Part shown: positions 17,997 to 26,296 of the stretch, in pieces
Position numbering within the stretch: position 1 is the stretch's first letter
Layout: each line of letters begins with the position of its first letter
Assembly: GCF_021206925.1 (NCBI RefSeq)
Contig: NZ_JAJPRF010000002.1
Location: forward strand, 124,001-188,000
DNA: 64,000 nucleotides
DNA from: Rhodoflexus caldus
GTDB lineage: Bacteria > Bacteroidota > Bacteroidia > Cytophagales > Thermoflexibacteraceae
Direction of reading: 5' to 3'
Program-made: the position numbers and the translations under genes
Notes under the pieces: generated by a model
The model's input: only the letters and a program-made list of their open reading frames with translations
Told to the model about the DNA's origin: nothing
Database searches by the model: none

Positions 17997-18081
17997 CTGT
18001 TAGGGTCTCCCGACCACTAACAGGGCGCCGACTATCCCTGCCGGCGATTGGAGACCCCGTCAGTGGATAGTCGGCTTTTTT
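17997..18081 (+). repeat. Two-hairpin structured element, copy 1, with complementary loops and a T-tract
   Basis: Hairpin 1 pairs CTGTTAG (17997-18003) with CTAACAG (18017-18023). Hairpin 2 pairs GCCGACTATCC (18027-18037) with GGATAGTCGGC (18065-18075) and is followed by T6, as in a terminator. The loops contain GGTCTCC (18004-18010) and GGAGACC (18050-18056), which are perfectly complementary, so a kissing-loop contact is possible. It shares CTGTTAG, GTCT, AACAGG and ATCCCTGCCG, at nearly the same spacing, with copy 2 at 20822-20880. It lies between convergent genes. Confidence 0.65.
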
Positions 18082-18179
18082 GTTAACAACTTACCGGCTA
18101 TCAAATTTTTTGAAAAAAAATTGTTTAGACCAGAAAGGCATTAGTGGCTTATCAGGTTTTGTACCAATTGCTCAACTGC

Positions 18180-19721
18180 CTACTCCGCGTTGTCTCTCCT
18201 TGCGCGGGCAATAGCCAGTTTCCCGATTTGTTTTCCCGATTCAAGCCCCACTTCACAATCAAAACGGAAGTGAATACAGCCGTAAATGCGTGATTCGGAG
18301 GCTTCTTTTGCCCATTGCTGCAAGGCGGTTGCATCTTGCGGGAAAAAGAAGCTCAACACTTCTGCCGCAGCCCCCGAAAAGGTAGAGTGCCCCGAAGTAT
18401 AAGCGGGAAAGTTGGGCAACCCGATAGGGGTTTTAATGGCAGCATCTAACTGTTGGGGGCGGGGATAGTAATAGTAGTATTTGATGTCCCAACAACTGAT
18501 GGCTGCATCCATCAGCACAGTTCCCGTAAATGCGAACACACGCGCTGCACGCAGTTCATTGAGTCGGTAGCGGTGCGCTAACTCACCTGCCCGACGATTC
18601 CAGTGCCCGGGCGGTGTGTAACTTCCCGGCCCGTCTGACCAGTAGGAAGCAATGCGATGCTCCTCGCGGGTGATGCTTTTGCTGTATTTCCGCAGTTCGT
18701 CCAATGCGCGCCGTGTTTCTTCGCTGTTAGGGGCAGGCGGTGGGCCGGGGCGCAATTCGGCTGTTTGTGCCGCCGTAAAATGCCATGGTTGCAAAAAGCC
18801 GAATCCGGGCAGCAGGGGAGGGCGTGCGGGTATTTCTTGGCTTACCCACACGGGAGTCATGCCTATTCCCTTGGCATTGGCAATCATGTTATTAACCAAC
18901 GATTGATTGTTAGACTGTCCCATGCCGTCGGCTCTCATGCGTCGCAATATTTGCTCGGCAACGGAACGTCCCAGCATTTTTCCTGCCTCTATATCGCTTT
19001 TTGTGTAACGGCCTGAGCGCAAGCTGCTTTCCCAGTGGTCGGCGGCGGTTTGTTCCAAGGAGGCTATTTCGTTGGGAAACAGAACTTTAAGTATTTCCAA
19101 TGAAACAGCCGCTACTGTAGCATCCTCGGAAGGGTAAGAAGGTATTTCGTTTGCAGGCAATACGGCTTTTACACGACTGTCGTTTTGATGCGCAGCCTGC
19201 CGTTGATAGAGGAATTTATAATGCCATGCCGTAATCAGCGCATCGTATTGTGCCGCTCCCAAATAGGCAAATGCACGTGCCGCATAGGGAGGGCTGGCAA
19301 AAGGGAATTTAGGGTCAGCACCGGGGTTATTGGGGTCGGGGACAGGGTATTTGCCGTCAGCCGTCGGGGCAGGCGGTAGGTTATAGCGTGCGGCTAGTTC
19401 ACGGGCTATTTCGTTCCAGCGAAATACAGCGCCCGCCCCCCAATAGCGGATTCTATCCCGCTGCGCATTCGTAAGATTGTTTTGCAGCGATATAAGTTCC
19501 TCTATTTCAGTGCGATAGCTGCTGCTATTGGCAGGAGAGGGCATAGGCAAATGAATGTCCGTAACTCGGGCAAGTACCAGCGGTTGCCAACTGCCTCCCT
19601 GTCTGTCAATTTGTGCGGGCTGTACAGGGGCAAAGTCGGGTAAATCTAATTTTTTGCTGCAACCCGCAAATGCAAGCAGCACAGCAAACAAAGTATAAAG
19701 TGATAAACGAAGCGATTTCAT
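18180..19721 (-). CDS. PAP2-superfamily lipoprotein, vanadium-haloperoxidase-like
   Basis: 513 residues from the ATG; a TTG 12 nt upstream is less likely. Lipobox VLLAFAGCSKK. The C-terminal third has all vanadate/phosphate-site motifs of vanadium haloperoxidases and PAP2 phosphatases: KYYYYYPRPQQL, FPAYTSGHSTFSGA and SRIYGCIHFRFDCEVGL. The N-terminal half (about residues 140-270) resembles the C-terminal half, with PSYPSEDATVAAVSLEIL in place of the SGH motif, so the protein looks like a tandem duplication whose first copy has lost catalytic residues. Haloperoxidase and phosphatase activity cannot be told apart from sequence. It follows the barrel-protein gene by about 12 nt. Confidence 0.9.
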   Translation of the reverse strand: MKSLRLSLYTLFAVLLAFAGCSKKLDLPDFAPVQPAQIDRQGGSWQPLVLARVTDIHLPMPSPANSSSYRTEIEELISLQNNLTNAQRDRIRYWGAGAVFRWNEIARELAARYNLPPAPTADGKYPVPDPNNPGADPKFPFASPPYAARAFAYLGAAQYDALITAWHYKFLYQRQAAHQNDSRVKAVLPANEIPSYPSEDATVAAVSLEILKVLFPNEIASLEQTAADHWESSLRSGRYTKSDIEAGKMLGRSVAEQILRRMRADGMGQSNNQSLVNNMIANAKGIGMTPVWVSQEIPARPPLLPGFGFLQPWHFTAAQTAELRPGPPPAPNSEETRRALDELRKYSKSITREEHRIASYWSDGPGSYTPPGHWNRRAGELAHRYRLNELRAARVFAFTGTVLMDAAISCWDIKYYYYYPRPQQLDAAIKTPIGLPNFPAYTSGHSTFSGAAAEVLSFFFPQDATALQQWAKEASESRIYGCIHFRFDCEVGLESGKQIGKLAIARARRDNAE

Positions 19722-19733
19722 AACAGTAATCAA

Positions 19734-20663
19734 TTAGTTGGTTTTTTTAACATAAAAAGCGTACAGTACACCTAACGAAAAGGACGTAGCCTGTCCCACA
19801 TTGCGCCCTTGCACTACTTGGCTCAACTGTGCCGTCAGCGAGAGCTCCGATTGATTGGGCAGGTCATACGAAAATTTGCCATAGCAACCGATGGCTGTTC
19901 CAATCATCCGATTGGTGGGGAATGGCATGTCATGCCGACGAATATCATCACCGCTGAGTGCTGCCTGATGGTCGGCGAATACTTCTACTTGTGTATTTTT
20001 TTTGAGATAGCCAATCCGAAGCGTAGCATCGGCTGCATGAGGTACTTGTACTTCGTTGGTGTAAAACAACTGACCATCAAACTGATAGGCATCGCGGAAA
20101 ATGCGAATATTGCTGCGATAGGTAAATCCAGACTGCGCCGTGGCATACCAGCCCCGATTCAGGCGATAGTGCACGATTGCCCGTGCAGAAGCCGTTTTTG
20201 CCCCCAAACCAATGGAAAAAGGCAGCCAGTCGGGTACGTAGCGGGTAGCAGGCACACTGCCTCCCAGTGTGATAAAAGATGAAAGCGCGCCGATTTCCGT
20301 TGGTTGATGCAGCCAGCGATATTTTGCCCACAGCGACAAATCCTGTATGCCGCGCATCCCTTTCATATTGCCGGCACTCGCTTCATTGGCTATATAGGGC
20401 AGGCTGAACATCAGATTCAAACGTTTATTTACCCCGTAAGCGGCCATTACGGCGACGCTTTGAGAAGTTAGCGTGCCGATATTTTCATTATTGCGCTTTA
20501 AACTGCCTTCCCAATACTGCTTCCATTGCGAACGGCTGTATTGTAACACACTGCACAATTCATAGGGCGACATCATGAGCCCATCGGTGGGTGTTTGTCC
20601 CCAAACGGAACAGATGCTTAGGAACATGGCAAAAAGCCATGCACCTGTAAGTTTTATTTTCAT
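19734..20663 (-). CDS. Outer-membrane beta-barrel protein (phenol-degradation MetA-like transporter family)
   Basis: 309 residues with a signal peptide ending near SICSVWGQ. The mature protein is a series of alternating amphipathic strands (YGVNKRLNLMFSLPYI, SSFITLGGSVPA, AQSGFTYRSN) and ends SFSLGVLYAFYVKKTN. Together this resembles the PF13557-type 'transporter' barrels. It is co-transcribed with the downstream haloperoxidase-like lipoprotein, about 12 nt away. I infer a diffusion channel or porin that feeds, or drains products of, the surface enzyme. Confidence 0.8.
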   Translation of the reverse strand: MKIKLTGAWLFAMFLSICSVWGQTPTDGLMMSPYELCSVLQYSRSQWKQYWEGSLKRNNENIGTLTSQSVAVMAAYGVNKRLNLMFSLPYIANEASAGNMKGMRGIQDLSLWAKYRWLHQPTEIGALSSFITLGGSVPATRYVPDWLPFSIGLGAKTASARAIVHYRLNRGWYATAQSGFTYRSNIRIFRDAYQFDGQLFYTNEVQVPHAADATLRIGYLKKNTQVEVFADHQAALSGDDIRRHDMPFPTNRMIGTAIGCYGKFSYDLPNQSELSLTAQLSQVVQGRNVGQATSFSLGVLYAFYVKKTN

Positions 20664-20821
20664 AAACAGATAGCGTTAATTGATAGGAATCAGAAATTCA
20701 GCAAATGGCAGTACACCTTGAAGGGTGCGCAAATGCTTGATTTTCAGTAAGTAACAAATTGATTAAAGCAGAGAAAGAATAAGCAAGTGAGCAAAATGAA
20801 TCGTTGTTTGCGTTGGAAGCA

Positions 20822-20880
20822 CTGTTAGCGTCTAAAGACGGCAACAGGCTTTTGGGAATCCCTGCCGTTGGCAAAAAGCC
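20822..20880 (+). repeat. Two-hairpin structured element, copy 2
   Basis: Hairpin 1: CTGTT (20822-20826) with AACAG (20843-20847), and an inner stem CGTC/GACG around TAAA. Hairpin 2: GGCTTTT (20847-20853) with AAAAGCC (20874-20880), enclosing ATCCCTGCCG (20858-20867). The CTGTTAG-to-ATCCCTGCCG distance is 36 nt here and 37 nt in copy 1. It lies upstream of the barrel-protein gene, in the same + orientation as copy 1 downstream of the haloperoxidase gene. Confidence 0.6.
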
Positions 20881-20920
20881 CCGATAGCGGATTTAGATAA
20901 AAACGATTTAATTTGCACAC

Positions 20921-21442
20921 TTATGCTGCTTGTGGAGGTGGAGTGGGGATTGATGAAACGGGGGAGCAGTAACATACGCCTACATACCCCGCTGTTTGAA
21001 TGGTAGAACTTGTGTAAAATATTACTTCAATTACTGAAAGCGAAGCGAAAAAATAATAATCGGATAAATTTTTTAGCAATTTCAGCGCACTGCTTACAGG
21101 CGATGGAGCTTCTGTTTCCTGTTGTACCATGTCTGCCAGCGCAAAAAACTGCTCGCGGGCAGCCTGATTGCTTTGCAACACCGTGTAGAGGGTGTCATTT
21201 TCGTAGCGCTGCTCAACTATGTTGTAAAACTCATTGCGATTTCTAATGAGCTGATGATTCCCGTCCGACTGCCACTCGGCCGTGTAAGGAAGAGAAACGG
21301 GCAGTTTGATAACAACTTTTTGCCCCGAATATTGAGGCAATACATGGTTATGACAATGCCACACGAGCCACTCGGCCGCATGATGCCGCAGCAAATGGTA
21401 GGTAAATAAACAAAGCAGCCCTATCGCAATCAGTTTTTTCAT
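20921..21442 (-). CDS. Membrane-anchored or secreted protein of unknown function, His-rich N-terminus
   Basis: 173 residues from MKKLIAIGLLCLFTYHLLRHH; a longer in-frame reading would run into aroB and is not supported. The N-terminal hydrophobic segment is followed by a His-rich stretch (YHLLRHHAAEWLVWHCHNHVLP) that could bind metal. The middle is charged, and the C-terminus has a hydrophobic patch and ends SIPTPPPQAA. No known domain is recognised. It starts 71 nt after the aroB stop and may be a downstream member of that operon. Confidence 0.7.
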   Translation of the reverse strand: MKKLIAIGLLCLFTYHLLRHHAAEWLVWHCHNHVLPQYSGQKVVIKLPVSLPYTAEWQSDGNHQLIRNRNEFYNIVEQRYENDTLYTVLQSNQAAREQFFALADMVQQETEAPSPVSSALKLLKNLSDYYFFASLSVIEVIFYTSSTIQTAGYVGVCYCSPVSSIPTPPPQAA

Positions 21443-21513
21443 CAACGTTTGTAAGTTGTGAAAACGTTCTAAAAAAAGCAAATAAAGGGCTGCTCTTTTG
21501 AAGTCTGATTTTT

Positions 21514-22563
21514 TTACATTTCGCTGTAAACCCAAATAGCTTCTTCTATTTCGGCCTGCGTAGCGGGAATATTGAACCGACAAGAACCGATTTTGTCAAT
21601 CAGGCTGAGAAAAATAGTACCGTTTTGGTTCTTTTTGTCCTGCAATGCTAAACGGGCGATATCGGAAACAGCGTCTTGGGGGATGGCTACCTTGCCGTAC
21701 AGATTGAGCAGGTAGTTTCTGATTTCCTCATAGCTTTCTTGCGGGAGCAGGGTTTTATGCACGGCCAGCCACGACTCGGTTATCATGCCGACAGCGATGG
21801 CTTCTCCGTGCAACAGTCTGTTGTCTTCGGGCTGATTTTCAAGGAAATAGCTCTCAATGGCATGACCGATGGTATGCCCGAAATTGAGAATCTTGCGCAG
21901 ACCTTTTTCGGTGGGGTCTTGCTCTACGACCGATTGTTTGAGCGCCACCGAATGAGGGACTACTTCTCCCCAATCAAGCATTTGAAAATCAGATGGTTGG
22001 CAAAGTTCTTGCCATGCTTGTGCATCTGCTATCAGGCCGTGTTTGAGCAACTCGGCAAAGCCGGAGCGCAACTCCCGCAGTGGCAGCGTATCCAGAAAAT
22101 GCGTGTCTATCAGCACATAGGCGGGTTCTTGAAAAACGCCAATGTGGTTTTTAAATCCCTGAAAATCAATGCCTAATTTCCCGCCTACGCTTGCATCTAC
22201 TTGTGCGAGCAGCGTAGTGGGAATTTGTACGAACCGAATGCCGCGCTTGTAAGTGGCAGCGCAAAAACCACCCATATCGCCAATAACGCCGCCGCCCAGA
22301 TTGATAAGCAAAGCATTTCGGTCGGCCTGTGCTTTGGTTAGTGCATCCCAGATATGCGCACAGGTTTGCAGGTTTTTATGTATCTCTCCCGCCGGAATGA
22401 CAATCAGCTCATGGTCGGCAGGCAGCACAGGGGCTATCAGCGGATAGCAACAGAAGTGCGTATTTTCGTCGGTCAGCACAAAAACCGCCGACCACGATTG
22501 TTGCAAAACTTCGGTAAGGCTTTTCTGAATCGCCCCGATGCGCACATAATCAGGTAGTTGCAT
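21514..22563 (-). CDS. aroB: 3-dehydroquinate synthase
   Basis: 349 residues. The NAD-binding and active-site block is unmistakable: NLGGGVIGDMGGFCAATYKR, then IPTTLLAQVDASVGGKLGIDF, with downstream metal-ligand regions ELLKHGLIAD, ILNFGHTIGHAIE and LLHGEAIAVGM. It converts DAHP to 3-dehydroquinate, the second step of the shikimate pathway, in the cytoplasm. The ATG lies 2 nt after the stop of the arginine-decarboxylase-like gene, so the two are translated from one mRNA although their pathways differ. The type II dehydroquinase for the next step is at 40234. Confidence 0.96.
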   Translation of the reverse strand: MQLPDYVRIGAIQKSLTEVLQQSWSAVFVLTDENTHFCCYPLIAPVLPADHELIVIPAGEIHKNLQTCAHIWDALTKAQADRNALLINLGGGVIGDMGGFCAATYKRGIRFVQIPTTLLAQVDASVGGKLGIDFQGFKNHIGVFQEPAYVLIDTHFLDTLPLRELRSGFAELLKHGLIADAQAWQELCQPSDFQMLDWGEVVPHSVALKQSVVEQDPTEKGLRKILNFGHTIGHAIESYFLENQPEDNRLLHGEAIAVGMITESWLAVHKTLLPQESYEEIRNYLLNLYGKVAIPQDAVSDIARLALQDKKNQNGTIFLSLIDKIGSCRFNIPATQAEIEEAIWVYSEM

Positions 22564-22565
22564 AC

Positions 22566-23969
22566 TTATTTTGAATTGTATCCCAAAAGTTCCAGCATAG
22601 ATTCGCTGTCTTGCTCATCGCTGAAAAGTCGTGTGGTCAGGTTGCCTTGCCCGTCTATATCTATCAGCACATGCTTGGCGCAGGGGATGAGGCAGTGTTG
22701 CAGCCCGCCATATCCGCCAATGGTGTCCTGATAAGCGCCTGTATGAAAGAATCCGATGTATTGCGTGGTCGGATTGTTATTTTCATCTTCAATTTTTGGC
22801 AGGTAAATATTGATGGTTACGGCATCGGAGTTGTAGTAGTCATCGCTGTCGCAGGTCATGCCTCCGAGGTTTACCTGTTGGTATTCATGACTCCAATTAT
22901 TTACGGGCAGCATGATGAAACGCTGTCCTGTTCCCCACGTATCGGGCAGATGCGTAATAAATGAGCCGTCAATCATGTACCAGCGTTCGCGTTCATTTTG
23001 CAGTTTTTGGCCGAGAACCGAGAAAATAATCGCGCCGCTTTCGCCAACAGTAAAACTGCCAAACTCTGTGATGATATTGGGCGTTGGAACAAAATTTTTG
23101 TCGCACACATACTTAATTGTGCGAACGATTTCATTGATAATCTGCTGATAAGGATAATCGTGGTGGAGAGAAGTCTGTATTGGTAAGCCGCCGCCAATAT
23201 CAATGGTGTCAAGTTCGGGGCATATCTTTTTCAGTTCGCAATACTTATACACAAAGCGGTTCAGTTCTGCCCAATAGTAGGCTGCATCGCGGATGCCGGA
23301 GTTGATAAAGAAATGCAGCAACTTGAGTTTAGCTTTCGGATGATTGGCTATTTTGTTTTTGTAGAAATCCAGTACATCGCTGTAGCGAATGCCAAGGCGC
23401 GAAGTATAGAACACAAAATCCGGCTTTTCATCGGAAGCTACGCGAATACCCACATTAAAAGGCCCTTCCAAGTCATCATAGGCATGTATTTCATCCATAT
23501 GGTCTAATACCGGAATCATATTGTGAAACCCATCCCTGATTAGCGCTTTAATACTATCAGTGTATGTTTTGCGCTTAAAACCATTGGAAATAATCAAAAT
23601 ATCTTTGTTGATTAGCTTTTCTTCGTAAAGTTTACGAACGATGGAGATGTCATAGGCAGAAGAGGTTTCTATTTGTGCATTGTGCTTCAGGGTCTCTTCA
23701 AGAACAAACTTGAAATGCGAGGATTTTGTACAGTAGCAGTACGTATAACTGCCCTGATAACCACACTTTTCCATCGCGATGGAAAAATACTCTCTTGCAC
23801 GCTCTATCTGTTGGCCTATCTTAGGTAAGTAGCTGATTTTCAAAGGAGTGCCATATTTGCGTATAATATCCATCAGCGGAACATTGTTGAAATAAAGTTC
23901 ATCGTTTTCAACGCGGAAATTGTCAGTCGGAAAATGGAAGGTCTGGCTAATCAGGTCAATGTATTGCAT
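22566..23969 (-). CDS. Fold-type III PLP decarboxylase, biosynthetic arginine-decarboxylase-like
   Basis: 467 residues with an alanine-racemase-type PLP barrel: the likely Schiff-base lysine is in YTYCYCTKSSHFKFV. The conserved phosphate-binding TIDIGGGLPIQ and the C-terminal active-site block YIGFFHTGAYQDTIGGYGG also match. Bacteroidota homologues are annotated as arginine decarboxylase (SpeA-like). It is shorter than E. coli SpeA (about 650 residues), so diaminopimelate, lysine or carboxynorspermidine substrates cannot be excluded. It probably feeds polyamine synthesis. First gene of a unit with aroB. Confidence 0.85.
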   Translation of the reverse strand: MQYIDLISQTFHFPTDNFRVENDELYFNNVPLMDIIRKYGTPLKISYLPKIGQQIERAREYFSIAMEKCGYQGSYTYCYCTKSSHFKFVLEETLKHNAQIETSSAYDISIVRKLYEEKLINKDILIISNGFKRKTYTDSIKALIRDGFHNMIPVLDHMDEIHAYDDLEGPFNVGIRVASDEKPDFVFYTSRLGIRYSDVLDFYKNKIANHPKAKLKLLHFFINSGIRDAAYYWAELNRFVYKYCELKKICPELDTIDIGGGLPIQTSLHHDYPYQQIINEIVRTIKYVCDKNFVPTPNIITEFGSFTVGESGAIIFSVLGQKLQNERERWYMIDGSFITHLPDTWGTGQRFIMLPVNNWSHEYQQVNLGGMTCDSDDYYNSDAVTINIYLPKIEDENNNPTTQYIGFFHTGAYQDTIGGYGGLQHCLIPCAKHVLIDIDGQGNLTTRLFSDEQDSESMLELLGYNSK

Positions 23970-24272
23970 TTTGAAACTTTCATTAAAGACGATGCAAGTT
24001 AATCAGCTTTTCATAGAATCGTGTTGCGTTGGTGTTAAAATCCCGAAACCCGTCAGTTCGTTTTTTTAGTCTATGCAATATTGGAAAAGTTCTATTTTAA
24101 AAAAGAAGACCGTATGCCACAAGGTAATTTTGATGTAATAAAAAGAAAAAAAACGCATAAAATATTGCGTGAATAATGCTTTTTAGCCAATTTTGTACCA
24201 CTGAAAGTTTTTACAAACCCTATGACAATTAATTCTTTGAATCATTCTATTTTCTTTCGGCAGACTATGACA
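23970..24272. other. Divergent intergenic region with candidate promoters
   Basis: No gene is visible between the decarboxylase start and the secreted-protein gene. TAATTTTG at 24125-24132 fits the -7 consensus. TTG at 24165-24167 with CAATTTTG at 24188-24195 (20-nt spacing, one mismatch) is an alternative closer to the downstream ATG. Confidence 0.35.
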
Positions 24273-25058
24273 ATGAAACTCTACTCTTGTGCGCGAAAAA
24301 CGGTATCCGCTCTCATGTTCTTCTTGGTAAGTTTGTCGTGTTTGGCCGGAGAGATTGTAATTACAGGGATGTACAACGGCAAAAACATCTATGTGCACAA
24401 TCCTATGAACGGCAGCAGCGGCTGCATCAGCAGCATACAGGTCAATGGCAAAGTTTTGGCAGCGCCACAGTCTTCTGCCATAGACATAGACCTGTCTCAT
24501 CTGAAAATGAAGGACAAAGTTGAAATCAAAATCACGCATGGTGATAATTGCCGCCCGAAAGTAATTAACCCCACGGCGATTGCCGAAAAAGCTGACTTTC
24601 AGTTTGGTTTTAGCGAAGTTACTGCAACTACCATTGAGTGGGTTGGCCGTGGTGAAAACAAAGACAGTAAATATTTCATTGAAGTTTTCCGCAACAACAC
24701 TTGGCACACCATCACCACCAAACAATGTGCAGCACAAACAGGTAACAACAAATACAGCATACCTGTCAATCACACGGAAAGCATATGCAAGTACCGCATC
24801 AAATATTACAATATGTCCACCGGTGAGTCTCAATATTCACCCAATATGGAGTTTTTGCCTGCTGCACGTAAAGCAGTGAAAAAGACTGTGGCAGCCAATA
24901 AAATTGAACTCAGTAGCGAGACAGACTATGCATTGTTGGACAATGAGTACAACGTGGTGCTAAAAGGAAAAGGCAGTGTCATAGACCTCAATAATCTGAA
25001 AAAAGGTGAGTACCATTTGGTATTTGATAATCAGATTGAACTTTTGGCCAAAAACTGA
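24273..25058 (+). CDS. Secreted protein of unknown function
   Basis: 261 residues from MKLYSCARKTVSALMFF; ATGs at 24222 and 24267 are upstream alternatives in the same frame. Signal peptide VSLSCLA-G. The mature part is beta-rich with a fibronectin/Ig-like look: VQVNG-type strands, IEVFRNNTWHTITTKQC and KYRIKYYNMSTGESQYSP. Its last ~45 residues (IELSSETDYALLDNEYNVV...LNNLKKGEYHLVFDNQ) resemble, loosely, a type IX secretion sorting domain with its '-L-x-x-G-x-Y-x-L-' strand, but end LLAKN without the usual basic tail. A strong terminator follows. Confidence 0.75.
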   Translation: MKLYSCARKTVSALMFFLVSLSCLAGEIVITGMYNGKNIYVHNPMNGSSGCISSIQVNGKVLAAPQSSAIDIDLSHLKMKDKVEIKITHGDNCRPKVINPTAIAEKADFQFGFSEVTATTIEWVGRGENKDSKYFIEVFRNNTWHTITTKQCAAQTGNNKYSIPVNHTESICKYRIKYYNMSTGESQYSPNMEFLPAARKAVKKTVAANKIELSSETDYALLDNEYNVVLKGKGSVIDLNNLKKGEYHLVFDNQIELLAKN

Positions 25059-25087
25059 AAAACTTACAACTTGCAAACATATTGCCG

Positions 25088-25117
25088 ACCGCACTTGTTC
25101 TAAGTGCGGTTTTTTTT
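25088..25117 (+). terminator. Rho-independent terminator after the secreted-protein gene
   Basis: A 9-bp stem ACCGCACTT/AAGTGCGGT around a 5-nt loop, followed by eight T residues. Confidence 0.92.
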
Positions 25118-25153
25118 ATTTTTATCCACCATCAAAAAAAATATTTGCCGAAA

Positions 25154-26203
25154 ATGAAAAACCATTACTATCGTCCGCTTTGGTGGCAAGTCTTAGGAGC
25201 AGTCCTGTTTGTTATGCTTGCCAATGCCTGCCGTCCCCGTGAGCAGGCTTCCGAAAAAGAGTATTTGAAAAGCCCCGAAACCGGAGTGCGCACGGGAGGC
25301 GTTCGTATCATTTCTATTGAAACCCCTTCCGGCAAGTTTAATGTATATACCAAACGGATTGGGAACAACCCCAAGATAAAACTTTTGTTGCTGCATGGCG
25401 GCCCGGGAGGCAATCACCTGTTTTTTGAACCGTTTGAGAGCTTTTTGCCCGAGCAGGAAGTAGAGTTTTACTATTACGACCAACTGGGTTCTTATTTATC
25501 GGACAAGCCGACCGATTCCAGTTTGTGGACAACCGAGCGTTTTGTGGAAGAAGTAGAACAGGTGCGCAAAGCACTTGGGCTGAACAAGGACAACTTCTAC
25601 TTACTGGGACACAGTTGGGGCGGTATTCTTGCCATGGAATATGCACTGAAATATCAGCAAAACCTGAAAGGTCTGATAATCAGCAACATGATGAGCAGTT
25701 GCATAGACTATGGCAACTATGCAAAGGATGTATTGGCCAAACAACTCCCCCCCGATGTGCTGGCTCAAATCAGAGAAATTGAAGCCAAAGGCGACTTTTC
25801 CAATCCCAAATACATGGAGTTGCTGATGCCTCACTTTTACAAGCAACACGTTTGCCGATTGGAGGAGTGGCCGTTTTCGCTAAATCGTGCATTGGAACTC
25901 ACCAACCCCGATGTGTACGTAATCATGCAGGGGCCGAGTGAGTTTGGCATAGCAGGAAGGCTGGCTAAGTGGGAGCGCACCGCCGATTTGCCGAAAATAC
26001 AAGTGCCTACGCTGGTGATTGGTGCACAGCACGATACGATGGATCCTGCATTTATGAAAAAAATGGCCGATATGCTGCCGCAAGGTCGCTCGCTGATATG
26101 CCCCAACGGCAGTCATTGCGCCATGTGGGACGACCAAGAGCATTATTTCCCGGGTCTGATTAGTTTCATCAAAGATGTGGACGCGGGCGTGAAAATGAAG
26201 TAA
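25154..26203 (+). CDS. Alpha/beta-hydrolase lipoprotein, proline iminopeptidase (S33)-like
   Basis: 349 residues from MKNHYYRPLWWQ; upstream in-frame codons run through the preceding terminator and are rejected. Lipobox VMLANACRP. S33 motifs: oxyanion-loop LLLHGGPGGNH, nucleophile GHSWGG (serine), acid in VIGAQHDTMDP and histidine in CPNGSHCAMWDD. It should release N-terminal proline or small residues from peptides, or hydrolyse related amides or esters, at the outer membrane or periplasm. A 22-nt stretch inside the gene (25658-25679) is identical to an intergenic sequence at 13423-13444. Confidence 0.9.
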   Translation: MKNHYYRPLWWQVLGAVLFVMLANACRPREQASEKEYLKSPETGVRTGGVRIISIETPSGKFNVYTKRIGNNPKIKLLLLHGGPGGNHLFFEPFESFLPEQEVEFYYYDQLGSYLSDKPTDSSLWTTERFVEEVEQVRKALGLNKDNFYLLGHSWGGILAMEYALKYQQNLKGLIISNMMSSCIDYGNYAKDVLAKQLPPDVLAQIREIEAKGDFSNPKYMELLMPHFYKQHVCRLEEWPFSLNRALELTNPDVYVIMQGPSEFGIAGRLAKWERTADLPKIQVPTLVIGAQHDTMDPAFMKKMADMLPQGRSLICPNGSHCAMWDDQEHYFPGLISFIKDVDAGVKMK

Positions 26204-26238
26204 TTGAACAATTTATCAACAAGGGTGTAAAAATTTGC

Positions 26239-26289
26239 GCATTGCCTACCACAAACATGCAAATACGATGTGCTTGCAGTAGGCAATGC
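26239..26289. terminator. Bidirectional terminator between convergent genes
   Basis: GCATTGCCTAC (26239-26249) pairs perfectly with GTAGGCAATGC (26279-26289). T-rich sequence follows on both strands (ATATTTTTAT on plus, AAATTTTTAC on minus). Confidence 0.7.
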
Positions 26290-26296
26290 AATATTT

